52,689 nucleotides of DNA from a virus: positions 1 to 52,689 of IMG/VR virus record IMGVR_UViG_3300021960_008509. One strand, 5' to 3'. The translations under genes and the position numbers were made by a program. Shown in pieces: positions 8,031 to 16,328 of this stretch. Within the stretch, counting starts at the first letter, position 1, and each line of letters begins with the position of its first letter. The notes beneath the pieces are model-generated. The model was not told the origin of the DNA. It worked only from the letters and a program-made list of their open reading frames with translations, and searched no databases.

Positions 8031-8757
8031 TTTTTGTACTGAAAGTGTGAAAGACTATGCAAAGAAAAATAACATAGACCATTATCTTCAAACTAAACCC
8101 TTACTTAGAATTAAACCAAATCCCTTTAGTAATGGGCGCAGTGAAAATGCTACTCGAAAACATGGAGGGTTCCTTCCTATTTACGAAAAAGAAAATGCGT
8201 TCGGATTTATTGATGATTATGATCAGATTGCAATCGTTGATGCCGACATATTCATACGTCCTGGTTCACCCAACTTGTTCAATAACTTCGGAGATAAATA
8301 TCCGTTTGGGGCAGTTGTCGAAAGAGATATGCCACTACAACCATGGTACGTAGAAAAAATACGCAACTACTCTCAGATGCAATATTCTACATTGCGAGAT
8401 GTAGATTGGAAATGGAATAGAAAAGGAGGAGAGTTCTACAACATGGGGTTAATGGTTATGAATTGTGAGTTGTTTAAACCTTATCTTCTAGGACAAACTC
8501 CAGCAGAATTTTTTAATCGTCCTGAATTCCAACGGTTTATCGATGGTGTAGGTGCATGGAAATGGAGTACAGATCAAACACTTTTAAACTGGTGGGTTAA
8601 AAAGCAAAACATCCCAGTGAAACAATTAAATTGGCGCTGGAACGGTTTGTTTTCTGCCAACAGTAATATTACGGAATGTCATTTCGTACATTTCTTTTTA
8701 CGTAGTAAATTGCCCAATAAGGGAAATAATATTGACGAATTGATGATGAGGATATAA
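7978..8757 (+). CDS. GT-A glycosyltransferase (paralogue family LIYQ)
   Basis: The 259-residue protein starts MKRLIYQVYLGEK, matching the N-termini of the genes at 10826 (MKNIILQHYTG) and 11509 (MSKNLIYQCWEG). This supports the start at 7978 although it lies 53 bases inside the previous gene. A DAD motif (IAIVDADIFI near residue 80) is the expected nucleotide-sugar/metal site, and FYNMGLMVMN and HFVHFF are later family-like segments. No substrate can be named. Confidence 0.7.
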   Translation: MKRLIYQVYLGEKNNLYDFCTESVKDYAKKNNIDHYLQTKPLLRIKPNPFSNGRSENATRKHGGFLPIYEKENAFGFIDDYDQIAIVDADIFIRPGSPNLFNNFGDKYPFGAVVERDMPLQPWYVEKIRNYSQMQYSTLRDVDWKWNRKGGEFYNMGLMVMNCELFKPYLLGQTPAEFFNRPEFQRFIDGVGAWKWSTDQTLLNWWVKKQNIPVKQLNWRWNGLFSANSNITECHFVHFFLRSKLPNKGNNIDELMMRI

Positions 8758-8761
8758 CCAT

Positions 8762-9694
8762 ATGAAAGTTATGATAACCGGTGGAGCAGGATTTATTGCT
8801 TTTCATCTAGCAAACCAACTAATAGATGAAGGACATACGGTTTGTGGATTCGATAATTTCAATGATTATTATGACCCTGCATTAAAACGCAAACGGGTTA
8901 TGCTTCTTGAGGAAAGAGGTATTCCTGTTTCTGAAATTGACTTGAAAGATGCAGATGCAGTTAGTCGTTATGTTGAAGAAGAAGTCCCCGACACAGTAAT
9001 TCATTTGGGAGCATATGCTAACCCTCGTCATGGAGCAGAATTTCCTGAACTCTATTTAGATAATAATTGTATGGGGTCGCTTAATCTTATTCGGGCTCTT
9101 GAAAAACACAACATTCGTAATGTCATATATGCTTCAACCTCGTGTGTTATGCACGGCAACCCATTACCATGGAGAGAATTTGAGATGCTTGCTCCTCAGA
9201 TAAATCCATATGGTTATTCTAAGATGGTGAACGAGTCTCAATTTGCTATATCAACCATACCCAACGCTGTTGGTTTAAGGTTCTTTACGGTCTATGGTCC
9301 TTGGGGTAGACCTGATATGGCATTGTTTGATTTTACAAAAAAAATACTTGACGGAAACCCTATTACGTTGTATAATTATGGAGACATGAAACGAGATTTC
9401 ACTTACGTGGATGATATCGTACAAGGTATTATTTTAGTGATGAATAATATGACAGAAAGAGACATGTATAATATTGGTCGAGGCGAACCAGTAGAACTTG
9501 AAAGGTTCGTTGATGCAATTGAAACATCTCTGGGGGTTAAGGCAATACGAGAATATGGACCTCAACATCCGGCAGATGCCAAAGACACATGGAGCGACAC
9601 CACTAAATTGCAGAAACTTGGGTATAATCCACAAACCTCTATAGAAGAAGGCGTGAATAAATTTGTGCAATGGTATAGGAGATATCACAATTGA
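8762..9694 (+). CDS. NAD-dependent epimerase, UDP-glucuronate 4-epimerase-like
   Basis: This 310-residue extended short-chain dehydrogenase has the NAD-binding TGGAGFIAFHL at residues 6-16 and the catalytic pair Y150 and K154 (YGYSK). The segment DNFNDYYDPALKRKR at 31-45 is close to the typical DNLNDYYD...LK of UDP-glucuronate 4-epimerases, so conversion of UDP-glucuronate to UDP-galacturonate is the best guess; UDP-glucose 4-epimerase is the alternative. It ends in an overlap (TTGA) with the SQD1-like gene, so the two enzymes are made together. An internal promoter-like sequence lies at 9348-9376. Confidence 0.8.
   Translation: MKVMITGGAGFIAFHLANQLIDEGHTVCGFDNFNDYYDPALKRKRVMLLEERGIPVSEIDLKDADAVSRYVEEEVPDTVIHLGAYANPRHGAEFPELYLDNNCMGSLNLIRALEKHNIRNVIYASTSCVMHGNPLPWREFEMLAPQINPYGYSKMVNESQFAISTIPNAVGLRFFTVYGPWGRPDMALFDFTKKILDGNPITLYNYGDMKRDFTYVDDIVQGIILVMNNMTERDMYNIGRGEPVELERFVDAIETSLGVKAIREYGPQHPADAKDTWSDTTKLQKLGYNPQTSIEEGVNKFVQWYRRYHN
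9348..9376 (+). promoter_or_regulatory. Sigma70-like promoter (TTGACG-N17-TATAAT), inside a gene
   Basis: TTGACG at 9348-9353, a 17-base spacer and TATAAT at 9371-9376 match 11 of 12 consensus positions. It lies inside the epimerase gene about 315 bases before the SQD1-like gene, so it could boost the downstream sugar genes. Confidence 0.5.
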
Positions 9695-10821
9695 AAATTA
9701 TAGTACTGGGCGGCGATGGATTTTGCGGTTGGCCAACCTCTTTAAAACTTGCAAGAGAAGGTCATCAAATTCTTATTCTGGACAATCTTTCTCGGAGAAT
9801 GATTGACGAAGAATTGAAAACCAATTCTCTCACCGATATCCAAAACATTGAAACCAGAATTTCAGTTGCCCAGAGTTGTGCGATGGAGATTGAGTTTAAA
9901 CGAGTTGATTTGAGGCATTACGATTCGATAGTAGATGCCATCGAAGAATTCCAACCAGATGCCATAGTTCATTTTGCAGAGCAAAGAAGTGCCCCTTATT
10001 CCATGATTGGATCTAAAGAGCGTCGATTCACTGTAGAGAATAATATGTGTACGACTCACAATGTATTGAATGCAATTGTGGAAGTTAAACCAGACACCCA
10101 TCTTGTCCATCTTGGTACGATGGGTGTATATGGATACAGTAAAGATTTCGGTTCAATACCTGAAGGATATTTGAATATTAAGGTCAATTCTACTGAGAAG
10201 GATGTTGATATATTATATCCTACTCAACCAGGAAGTGTCTATCACATGACTAAATCTTTGGATCAATTATTGTTTCAGTTTTATGTGAAGAACTGGGGTC
10301 TTAAAATTACAGATTTACATCAGGGTATTGTATGGGGAACTCAAACCGAAGAAACAATGTTAGATCCTGCACTGGTCAATCGATTTGATTATGATGGTAT
10401 TTTTGGAACTGTACTCAATCGTTTCATAGTACAGGCCGCCAACAAACATCCTATCACCGTCTATGGTACCGGAGGACAAAAACGCGCATTCATTCATATT
10501 TCAGATACGGCAAAATGTATCCAACTTGCATGTGAGAATCCTCCATATGGCGAACAGAAAAAAACACGTATATTCAATCAAGTTGCTGAAGTAAAACAGG
10601 TCAAAGAATTAGCATTCATGTGCGCTAAAGACACCATTGATTATGTTACCAACCCTCGAAAAGAACTCAGTGAAAACGATTTAGAAGTAAGTAACGAAGG
10701 CCTTCGGTCTTTAGGATTTGAACCTACATTGTTGTCTGAAGAGTTAATGAACGAGGTTTCGTTTATTGCAAAACAAGGGGAGTTTAAAAAAGAAACTGTA
10801 TTGACTTCTCCTAACTGGTAA
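9691..10821 (+). CDS. UDP-sulfoquinovose synthase-like enzyme (SQD1 family)
   Basis: The 376-residue protein matches the SQD1/SqdB family over its full length: IVLGGDGFCGWPT at residues 4-16, VHFAEQRSAPYSM at 93-105, LGTMGVYG at 141-148, YHMTK at 184-188, LHQGIVWG near 209, RFDYDGIFGTVLNRFIVQAA near 231 and ITVYGTGGQKRAFI near 255. The catalytic T143, Y184 and K188 correspond to the plant enzyme's Thr, Tyr and Lys. The family makes UDP-sulfoquinovose from UDP-glucose and sulfite. The start is a TTG overlapping the previous stop, with AGGAGA just upstream. A related family member acting on another sugar is possible. Confidence 0.82.
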   Translation: MKIIVLGGDGFCGWPTSLKLAREGHQILILDNLSRRMIDEELKTNSLTDIQNIETRISVAQSCAMEIEFKRVDLRHYDSIVDAIEEFQPDAIVHFAEQRSAPYSMIGSKERRFTVENNMCTTHNVLNAIVEVKPDTHLVHLGTMGVYGYSKDFGSIPEGYLNIKVNSTEKDVDILYPTQPGSVYHMTKSLDQLLFQFYVKNWGLKITDLHQGIVWGTQTEETMLDPALVNRFDYDGIFGTVLNRFIVQAANKHPITVYGTGGQKRAFIHISDTAKCIQLACENPPYGEQKKTRIFNQVAEVKQVKELAFMCAKDTIDYVTNPRKELSENDLEVSNEGLRSLGFEPTLLSEELMNEVSFIAKQGEFKKETVLTSPNW

Positions 10822-10825
10822 TCCT

Positions 10826-11512
10826 ATGAAAAATATAATATTACAACACTACACCGGAACTTTAGGTGATCTTGAAATTTTATCTTCAAATAATATGCAG
10901 AAATATGCGAACAGCATAGGAGCAGATTATCATTTAATTCGAGGAGATAAATTTCACAAAGGCCTACGTCCTCCCTTGCAAAAATTGCATATGTTGAATA
11001 AAGAATTTGATGAATATGACAACACCGTTATGGTTGATATTGACGGGTTCGCACGAACTGAAGAAAATATATTTACTTATACCGGCATTGGACAACACAA
11101 CTGGATTCAAGAAAAATTGAGATCTGAACTAGCGCAAAAATTTCCTTTATGGTGTTCAGTGAAGTGTCCTTACTGGGGTGGATTCATATACAAACTATCT
11201 AGGGATCTTCGTGTTCGTTTCCGAGAAGTATTATGGAAAGATCCAGCAGTTTTGCAAAGACACAATCCAAGAAACAACAAAGGAGACGAAGGTGTCATGC
11301 ATTCTTTGGCAACGAAACTGAAAATGAATGAAAAGAATGTATACTTTAATGGATACGAATGGGGACATCCAGGTTTTTGGTGGGAAGGAATGGAACAATC
11401 TAAATTTATACATGTTCGAGATAAAATAGATGTAGATAGCAAAGGGAATGGCATTAAAGCACCTAAAATCGAATCATATCGAAAATTGAATGCAATGGGA
11501 ATTATTGAATGA
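10826..11512 (+). CDS. Glycosyltransferase-like protein (LIYQ paralogue family)
   Basis: The 228-residue protein begins MKNIILQHYTGTLG and shares the opening strand and the QKYANSIGAD helix with the gene at 11509 (KSYAERIGAD). An acidic TVMVDIDGF segment near residue 67 takes the place of the DxD metal site. It overlaps the next gene by four bases (ATGA). It is likely a GT-A enzyme for the same glycan, but the donor and acceptor are unknown. Confidence 0.6.
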   Translation: MKNIILQHYTGTLGDLEILSSNNMQKYANSIGADYHLIRGDKFHKGLRPPLQKLHMLNKEFDEYDNTVMVDIDGFARTEENIFTYTGIGQHNWIQEKLRSELAQKFPLWCSVKCPYWGGFIYKLSRDLRVRFREVLWKDPAVLQRHNPRNNKGDEGVMHSLATKLKMNEKNVYFNGYEWGHPGFWWEGMEQSKFIHVRDKIDVDSKGNGIKAPKIESYRKLNAMGIIE

Positions 11513-12327
11513 GTAAAAATTTAATATATCAATGTTGGGAAGGTACCCCTAGACCATCTGCACATTACGGTAGTGATGTTATGAAATCATATGCTGAACG
11601 CATCGGTGCAGACTACGAGTTCGATATTAACTCTGGATTCATTAAACGTTTTCGTGGTATGGGCCCTGAGAGAAGATATTACGGTACACTTAAACCAATC
11701 TATGAAGATAGGTTTTTAGAATATGATAAAGTAATGTATGTGGATACTGATATTTTTCCAGTCGAAGGATTAAAAGAAAATATTTTCGATACCTTTAATC
11801 AAGACATAGGAATGTGTACAGAACCTACTATGCCAGATATCCGCGCTAAACGCGCAGATGAAATGCTTTGGCATCGAATGTTGAAAAACAAATACAATAC
11901 CGAATGTGCTAAAAGAGAAGACGGTAAGTACCTTGTTTACAATGCGGGTCTTGTAATGTGGAGCAATCAGGGATTGAAACATTCTCGCAGTAAATGGGGT
12001 TCGGTTTCTAATTATGTTTTCGATGTTAAGCATGCAGGTATTACTAAAGAGATTTACAAAACAGATCAGAACTACATTCATGCTATGGTATTTTCTTCTA
12101 ATATGTCATTACAATCATTAGACAATGAATGGAATAGATATATCACATGGAACAATTGGAGATTGCCAGATCGTAAAGTTATTGATCCGAGAACCCCAAA
12201 CACTAAATTTGTACATGTGCAAATGCGCGGAGCAGATGATCTGGACAATGACACTCATTGGCGAGTGGTAAACAAACCGGTGTCTGAATGGGGCATTGAT
12301 AAGTGGGGGAAACCTTTCGAATGTTAA
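11509..12327 (+). CDS. GT-A glycosyltransferase (LIYQ paralogue family)
   Basis: The 272-residue protein has the family opening NLIYQCWEG, a clear DxD metal motif in KVMYVDTDIFPVEG near residue 78, a YNAGLVMWSNQG segment and TKFVHVQMRGADD near the end. These fit a GT8-like retaining or inverting enzyme with a GT-A fold. It starts four bases inside the 10826 gene and its end overlaps the sulfotransferase by seven bases, so it belongs to one transcript. Confidence 0.72.
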   Translation: MSKNLIYQCWEGTPRPSAHYGSDVMKSYAERIGADYEFDINSGFIKRFRGMGPERRYYGTLKPIYEDRFLEYDKVMYVDTDIFPVEGLKENIFDTFNQDIGMCTEPTMPDIRAKRADEMLWHRMLKNKYNTECAKREDGKYLVYNAGLVMWSNQGLKHSRSKWGSVSNYVFDVKHAGITKEIYKTDQNYIHAMVFSSNMSLQSLDNEWNRYITWNNWRLPDRKVIDPRTPNTKFVHVQMRGADDLDNDTHWRVVNKPVSEWGIDKWGKPFEC

Positions 12328-12854
12328 GTAAAAAACTAATAGTCATAGGTTTGTCTCGTACTGGTACGACTACTATACACCAATATTTAAGGTCTAGACA
12401 TTTAGTTTCTCTTCATTATCCATCCAAAGCACAGTTATATGATAATAGATACGATTCTATTTCAGACCTTCCTGCTTCACTCTACTTTAAAGATCTAGAT
12501 AAGTATTGGAAGAAACGTTGTAATTTTTTATATCTTACTAGACCAATTGAAGATTGGGTAGAATCTGTCCTTTGGAAATTTGGTGATAAACCGATTCCTC
12601 CAGATCCGTTTCATCGAGAACTTAGAGAGAGAGCGTATGGTTCTCAGCTTCCAACCCGCGAAGCATTCATAGATGCGTACCATAAACACGAAGAACAGGT
12701 GTTTAAGTATTTTAAGGATCGTCCGAAGGATCTACTTACCATGAGTTTATTTACAGATGATCAAACTAAATCTTTAAATACATTGTGTGAATTTATAGGA
12801 ATAAAAAATAACGGCATACCCTTTCCGCATGCTAATAAAAGGAAACAAAAATGA
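12321..12854 (+). CDS. P-loop sulfotransferase
   Basis: I choose ATG 12321, giving 177 residues that start MLSKKLIVIG; a GTG at 12303 is the longer option. The 5'-phosphosulfate loop is GLSRTGTTTI at residues 10-19 and the 3'-phosphate segment is LYLTRPIEDWVES near 66. The tail, IPFPHANKRK, is typical of small bacterial sulfotransferases of this group. The family moves a sulfuryl group from PAPS to a hydroxyl, often on a sugar. Sitting two genes after the SQD1-like enzyme, it supports a sulfur-bearing glycan. Confidence 0.78.
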   Translation: MLSKKLIVIGLSRTGTTTIHQYLRSRHLVSLHYPSKAQLYDNRYDSISDLPASLYFKDLDKYWKKRCNFLYLTRPIEDWVESVLWKFGDKPIPPDPFHRELRERAYGSQLPTREAFIDAYHKHEEQVFKYFKDRPKDLLTMSLFTDDQTKSLNTLCEFIGIKNNGIPFPHANKRKQK

Positions 12855-13558
12855 CAGAAAAAATGCGTAAAGTATTTAATAAGAATGGCTGTGATAAAGG
12901 TGACGGCATGCACGGTCATGGATACTGGAGAGTCTACGGTCCTAAGATGGAAAAGGATTATGACAACGAAGTTAATATTCTGGAGATCGGAATCTGGAAA
13001 GGTAAGTCGATGAAGTCTTTTCATGAGATATTCCCTAATGCTCAACTTTATGGCATTGATGTTTTCACTCGAATCCCATCGAACGAGATTGCCATTTTAA
13101 AAGAAGAACGTGTTCATTGGTCAGAGGGAGATTCTAGAAATCCTGAAAGTGTGGCAAGAATGTTTAATGATGAAAACTGGGGGAGTGATATTCAGTTCGA
13201 TTATATTATTGATGATGGGGAGCATACTCCTATTGCCAATCTTAAAACTTTTAAAAACTTTTATCCTTATTTAAAACCGGGCGGTAAATATTTTATTGAA
13301 GACATTTGGAAAATAGATGACATGACTACGGCAGAATTGTCATTTAATTATTTGACTAAAAATAACAATCGTAACCGCAATAAACAGAACCCCATTTTGT
13401 ACAATGAACTAGTGGATTATGCTGAAACACAAGGGAAAGTAGAACATCACGATTTAAGATTCAGAAATGCTATTATTAATGGGAACCTAATTAGGAAACC
13501 GGATCACAAGCACGGATCAATTGATAGTTACATCATTGAGATTACTAAACCGCTATGA
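12851..13558 (+). CDS. SAM-dependent O-methyltransferase
   Basis: The 235-residue protein has the class I methyltransferase core: ILEIGIWKGKSMKSF near residue 43 (motif I), LYGIDVF (motif II) and DYIIDDGEHTP near 118, a DDG-H pattern found in macrocin-type and cephalosporin-hydroxylase-like sugar O-methyltransferases. LKPGGKYFIEDIW follows. Overlaps of four bases with both neighbours place it in the sugar operon, where methylation of a sugar hydroxyl is the likely job. Confidence 0.75.
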   Translation: MTEKMRKVFNKNGCDKGDGMHGHGYWRVYGPKMEKDYDNEVNILEIGIWKGKSMKSFHEIFPNAQLYGIDVFTRIPSNEIAILKEERVHWSEGDSRNPESVARMFNDENWGSDIQFDYIIDDGEHTPIANLKTFKNFYPYLKPGGKYFIEDIWKIDDMTTAELSFNYLTKNNNRNRNKQNPILYNELVDYAETQGKVEHHDLRFRNAIINGNLIRKPDHKHGSIDSYIIEITKPL

Positions 13559-14259
13559 TAAATGCTTTTATAATTACTCTTAAAGGGGATTCAGAAAGTT
13601 TGATCAATGCTCAAAAGTGCAAAGAGAGTGCTCCATCTAATGTGTGGGCAGATATCTTTGCTGCCTGTACTCCCGAAGAAGTAACAACCAGATTTAAATC
13701 GTACCAGATTCAGTGGAACTATCCATGGACAAAAAAGGTACATGATCTTCAAAGTGGATTGATCAAAACGCCCTATCAAACGGCAGATCCAAAGAAACGA
13801 ATGGCATGTTTCTTTTCCCACTGGATGCTTTGGCATAGGTGCTTTACCAAAAACGAACCTATTATAGTTTTAGAACAAGATGCGTTGTTTCTTTCATCGG
13901 ATACCCTCGTTGATTTCAAGACACTAGATGATGCAAAAGAAACTGTGATCTCTCTTAATCGACCTGAAGTAGGAGCAACACCTAATGCAGCAGACTATCG
14001 AGCGCAAGTCGAACATCAAGGAAAAGGAGTCAATAAAGTACCATGGGTTAGAGATCGAAACCAACCCAATGGTCTGCCTGGAAATTCTGCATACTATATC
14101 AAACCAGCAGGTGCAAAAAAACTACTCACACTTACCAAGGAGTTTGGAGCATGGCCCAACGACTCCCTCATGTGTAAACAACTTATGCCTAAAGATCTGG
14201 GGTGTCTATTCCCCTTTGTTACTACTAATCAAAAAACTAAATCGACTACTACATTATGA
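13555..14259 (+). CDS. Family 25-like glycosyltransferase (paralogue B)
   Basis: The 234-residue protein shows the GT25 pattern: NAFIITLKGD at the start, RMACFFSHWMLWHRC near residue 82, then PIIVLEQDALF with an EQD acidic motif near 105, and a NSAYYIKPAGAKKL segment near 180. These proteins add a sugar during LPS or glycan assembly. Four-base overlaps on both sides show tight coupling with the methyltransferase and the next GT25-like gene. Confidence 0.7.
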   Translation: MINAFIITLKGDSESLINAQKCKESAPSNVWADIFAACTPEEVTTRFKSYQIQWNYPWTKKVHDLQSGLIKTPYQTADPKKRMACFFSHWMLWHRCFTKNEPIIVLEQDALFLSSDTLVDFKTLDDAKETVISLNRPEVGATPNAADYRAQVEHQGKGVNKVPWVRDRNQPNGLPGNSAYYIKPAGAKKLLTLTKEFGAWPNDSLMCKQLMPKDLGCLFPFVTTNQKTKSTTTL

Positions 14260-14906
14260 AGTCGTTCGTTATAACAATTAAAGGTAATTCACATAGCGAA
14301 GATGCTTCACGGAGGTGTATTAAAAGCATAAAGAATTTTGATGTGAACGTCTTTGATGCAGTGACACCTACAGACAATCCTTTAAAACTTTTGGAAAATG
14401 AAGGTATCCCTCATGTCGGATTTACCCGAGACGATTCGGAATATACAGTAGTAGAACCTTGTATTTCTGCATTCCTATCACACTATTCCCTGTGGAAAAA
14501 ATGCATAGAAGATGACGAGGAATACCAAATTTTTGAACATGATGCCGTTGCAATAACGAATATTCCTGAGTGGATTTCTTATGATAAAGTTATCTCTCTG
14601 GGACAACCGAGTTACGGTAAATTTAGGACTCCAGAGTTTCTAGGCAGTGGTCCTCTTACATCTAAACCTTATTTTCCGGGTGCTCATGCCTATCGTTTGA
14701 AACCTAAAGGGGCAAAGATACTTGTAGACACCGCCAAAACGTACTGCCGAACAACTGATATATATTTAGATATAAGAAGATTTCCTTTTCTTCAGGAGTT
14801 CTATCCATGGCCAGTAGTGGCAAGAGATGGGTTTACTACATTACAGAAAGAAAAAGGATGTCTTGCCAAGCACGGATATAGTGATAAGTATGAGATATTA
14901 ACATGA
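14256..14906 (+). CDS. Family 25-like glycosyltransferase (paralogue C)
   Basis: The 216-residue protein aligns by eye with its neighbour at 13555: KSFVITIKGNSHS at the start, CISAFLSHYSLWKKC near residue 67, YQIFEHDAVA with an EHD motif near 89, and FPGAHAYRLKPKGAKIL near 145. The neighbours probably arose by duplication and then diverged to different linkages. It overlaps both flanking genes by four bases. Confidence 0.7.
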   Translation: MKSFVITIKGNSHSEDASRRCIKSIKNFDVNVFDAVTPTDNPLKLLENEGIPHVGFTRDDSEYTVVEPCISAFLSHYSLWKKCIEDDEEYQIFEHDAVAITNIPEWISYDKVISLGQPSYGKFRTPEFLGSGPLTSKPYFPGAHAYRLKPKGAKILVDTAKTYCRTTDIYLDIRRFPFLQEFYPWPVVARDGFTTLQKEKGCLAKHGYSDKYEILT

Positions 14907-15562
14907 CTTTACCTAGAGCATTTGTAACAGGATGTGATTCTAATACCGAGTGGATGCTTCCTTGGTTTTTAAAAAACTATTTAAAACACAACGACACTCC
15001 CATTGTATTTGCAGATTTTGGAGTAACCGAATCGACCCGCTTATTTGTGAATTCAAGTGCATTTGTCGAAACCGTTAAAATTCCTAAACAGAAACACAAT
15101 GGGTGGTTTCTAAAACCTCGTACTCTGAGAGATGTACAGGTCGATGAATTGTGTTGGTTAGACACGGACGTTGAAGTATTGGGTGACCTTAGCGGTATTT
15201 TTAAATATGTGGAAAAAGATAAACTGGCAATGGCAGAAGATCGCCCATGGACTAAGCGAACCGGAGAACATTGGCACAATAGTGGGGTGATTGCAATGAA
15301 GGGTAAACCGCAAATCCTAACTCGATGGATAGAAAGTTGTGCAAAGAATCCGGCAAGAGGAGATCAAGAGACCCTTCATGAACTACTATCCTTTCCTCCT
15401 TTGCTCAAAACTATGCACGTGAATACCGTACCTAATATATACAATTGGTTGAGAGTTCAATTAGAAAACGACAGAGAAGACAATCCAAACAAGTTAGCAA
15501 TGCATTGGACGGGACACAAAGGCAAACTAACCATAGAGAAGAAGATTTATAATGAAACATAG
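14903..15562 (+). CDS. Putative GT-A glycosyltransferase
   Basis: The 219-residue protein begins RAFVTGCDSNTEWMLPWFLKNY, a pattern shared by small GT-A proteins, and carries ELCWLDTDVEVLGD near residue 83, a clear DxD metal site. HNSGVIAMKG and NKLAMHWTGH are later landmarks. It overlaps the next gene by eleven bases. The enzyme class is supported by the motif, but not the substrate. Confidence 0.65.
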   Translation: MTLPRAFVTGCDSNTEWMLPWFLKNYLKHNDTPIVFADFGVTESTRLFVNSSAFVETVKIPKQKHNGWFLKPRTLRDVQVDELCWLDTDVEVLGDLSGIFKYVEKDKLAMAEDRPWTKRTGEHWHNSGVIAMKGKPQILTRWIESCAKNPARGDQETLHELLSFPPLLKTMHVNTVPNIYNWLRVQLENDREDNPNKLAMHWTGHKGKLTIEKKIYNET

Positions 15563-16328
15563 AGTATGGCATATAATTGGTAACGGGGATATGGCACATC
15601 TTTATCAAGAAAAGAAAAGAGTGGGGAACAAATTAATATGTAATCAACCTCCGTTTGAAATCAGTCCGTCTGAAATATTTGCAACTTGTATGGTCGATTT
15701 TAAAATGATGGCTGCCCTCACTGAAGGTTCGATTACTATCGATGCTTACCGGTGGGTGTTAGGAACTCGCCCCAGAATTTGGATGTATGAGCGTCCAGAT
15801 TTCTATCTTAAATATGCTCCCAACGTTCGAGAGTTCTACACTCACGTTCCTGATTATGCTTATAATGCAACTAACTTCAATTGTGGTCATATGGCAACTC
15901 ACTATGCAGCAAGTCGGCATAAAGCAGATGAAATTCATTTATACGGTTGCGATACTGTCTTCGATTTTAATATGCGTAGTGTGACAGATTTTTATCTTTC
16001 AAGTGATCGTACTGATACTAACAACTATCGTTTGCTCAATACTTGGAGACCAGTATGGAGAGATATAATTCGAGAACATCCTCAAACAAAGTTCATTTTT
16101 CACCACAATCATGATGCTCTAAAAATTCCCCGACTTGACAACATGGAAGTAATCGTGTATAATAAACCTTTAAGCACAATTCAAAACAAAAAAGATACCA
16201 GTGATATTTCTGATGGACGCGGTATGGAAAAACAGAAAATCACGGGTAATGGTATTGAATATACCAAAAAGCAAAGTATCCTTGCAGGAAAATTTGCACG
16301 TAGAGGTTATAAGAATCATGAACTTTAA
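15552..16328 (+). CDS. Unassigned protein at the end of the sugar cluster
   Basis: The 258-residue protein starts HRVWHIIGNGDMAHLYQ and has a central EIHLYGCDTVFDF near residue 134. A GNG loop near the N-terminus and an LYGCD strand are loosely like sialyltransferase-type (GT42/GT29) and MptE-like folds, but no decisive motif is present. The lysine-rich tail overlaps the exonuclease start by eleven bases. It also holds a perfect consensus promoter at 16135-16163. Confidence 0.45.
   Translation: MKHRVWHIIGNGDMAHLYQEKKRVGNKLICNQPPFEISPSEIFATCMVDFKMMAALTEGSITIDAYRWVLGTRPRIWMYERPDFYLKYAPNVREFYTHVPDYAYNATNFNCGHMATHYAASRHKADEIHLYGCDTVFDFNMRSVTDFYLSSDRTDTNNYRLLNTWRPVWRDIIREHPQTKFIFHHNHDALKIPRLDNMEVIVYNKPLSTIQNKKDTSDISDGRGMEKQKITGNGIEYTKKQSILAGKFARRGYKNHEL
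16135..16163 (+). promoter_or_regulatory. Perfect sigma70 promoter (TTGACA-N17-TATAAT)
   Basis: TTGACA at 16135-16140 and TATAAT at 16158-16163 are separated by exactly 17 bases, matching all 12 consensus positions. It lies inside the last sugar-cluster gene, about 155 bases before the exonuclease, and so can drive exonuclease, heme oxygenase and bilin reductase as an early transcript separate from the sugar genes. Confidence 0.75.
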
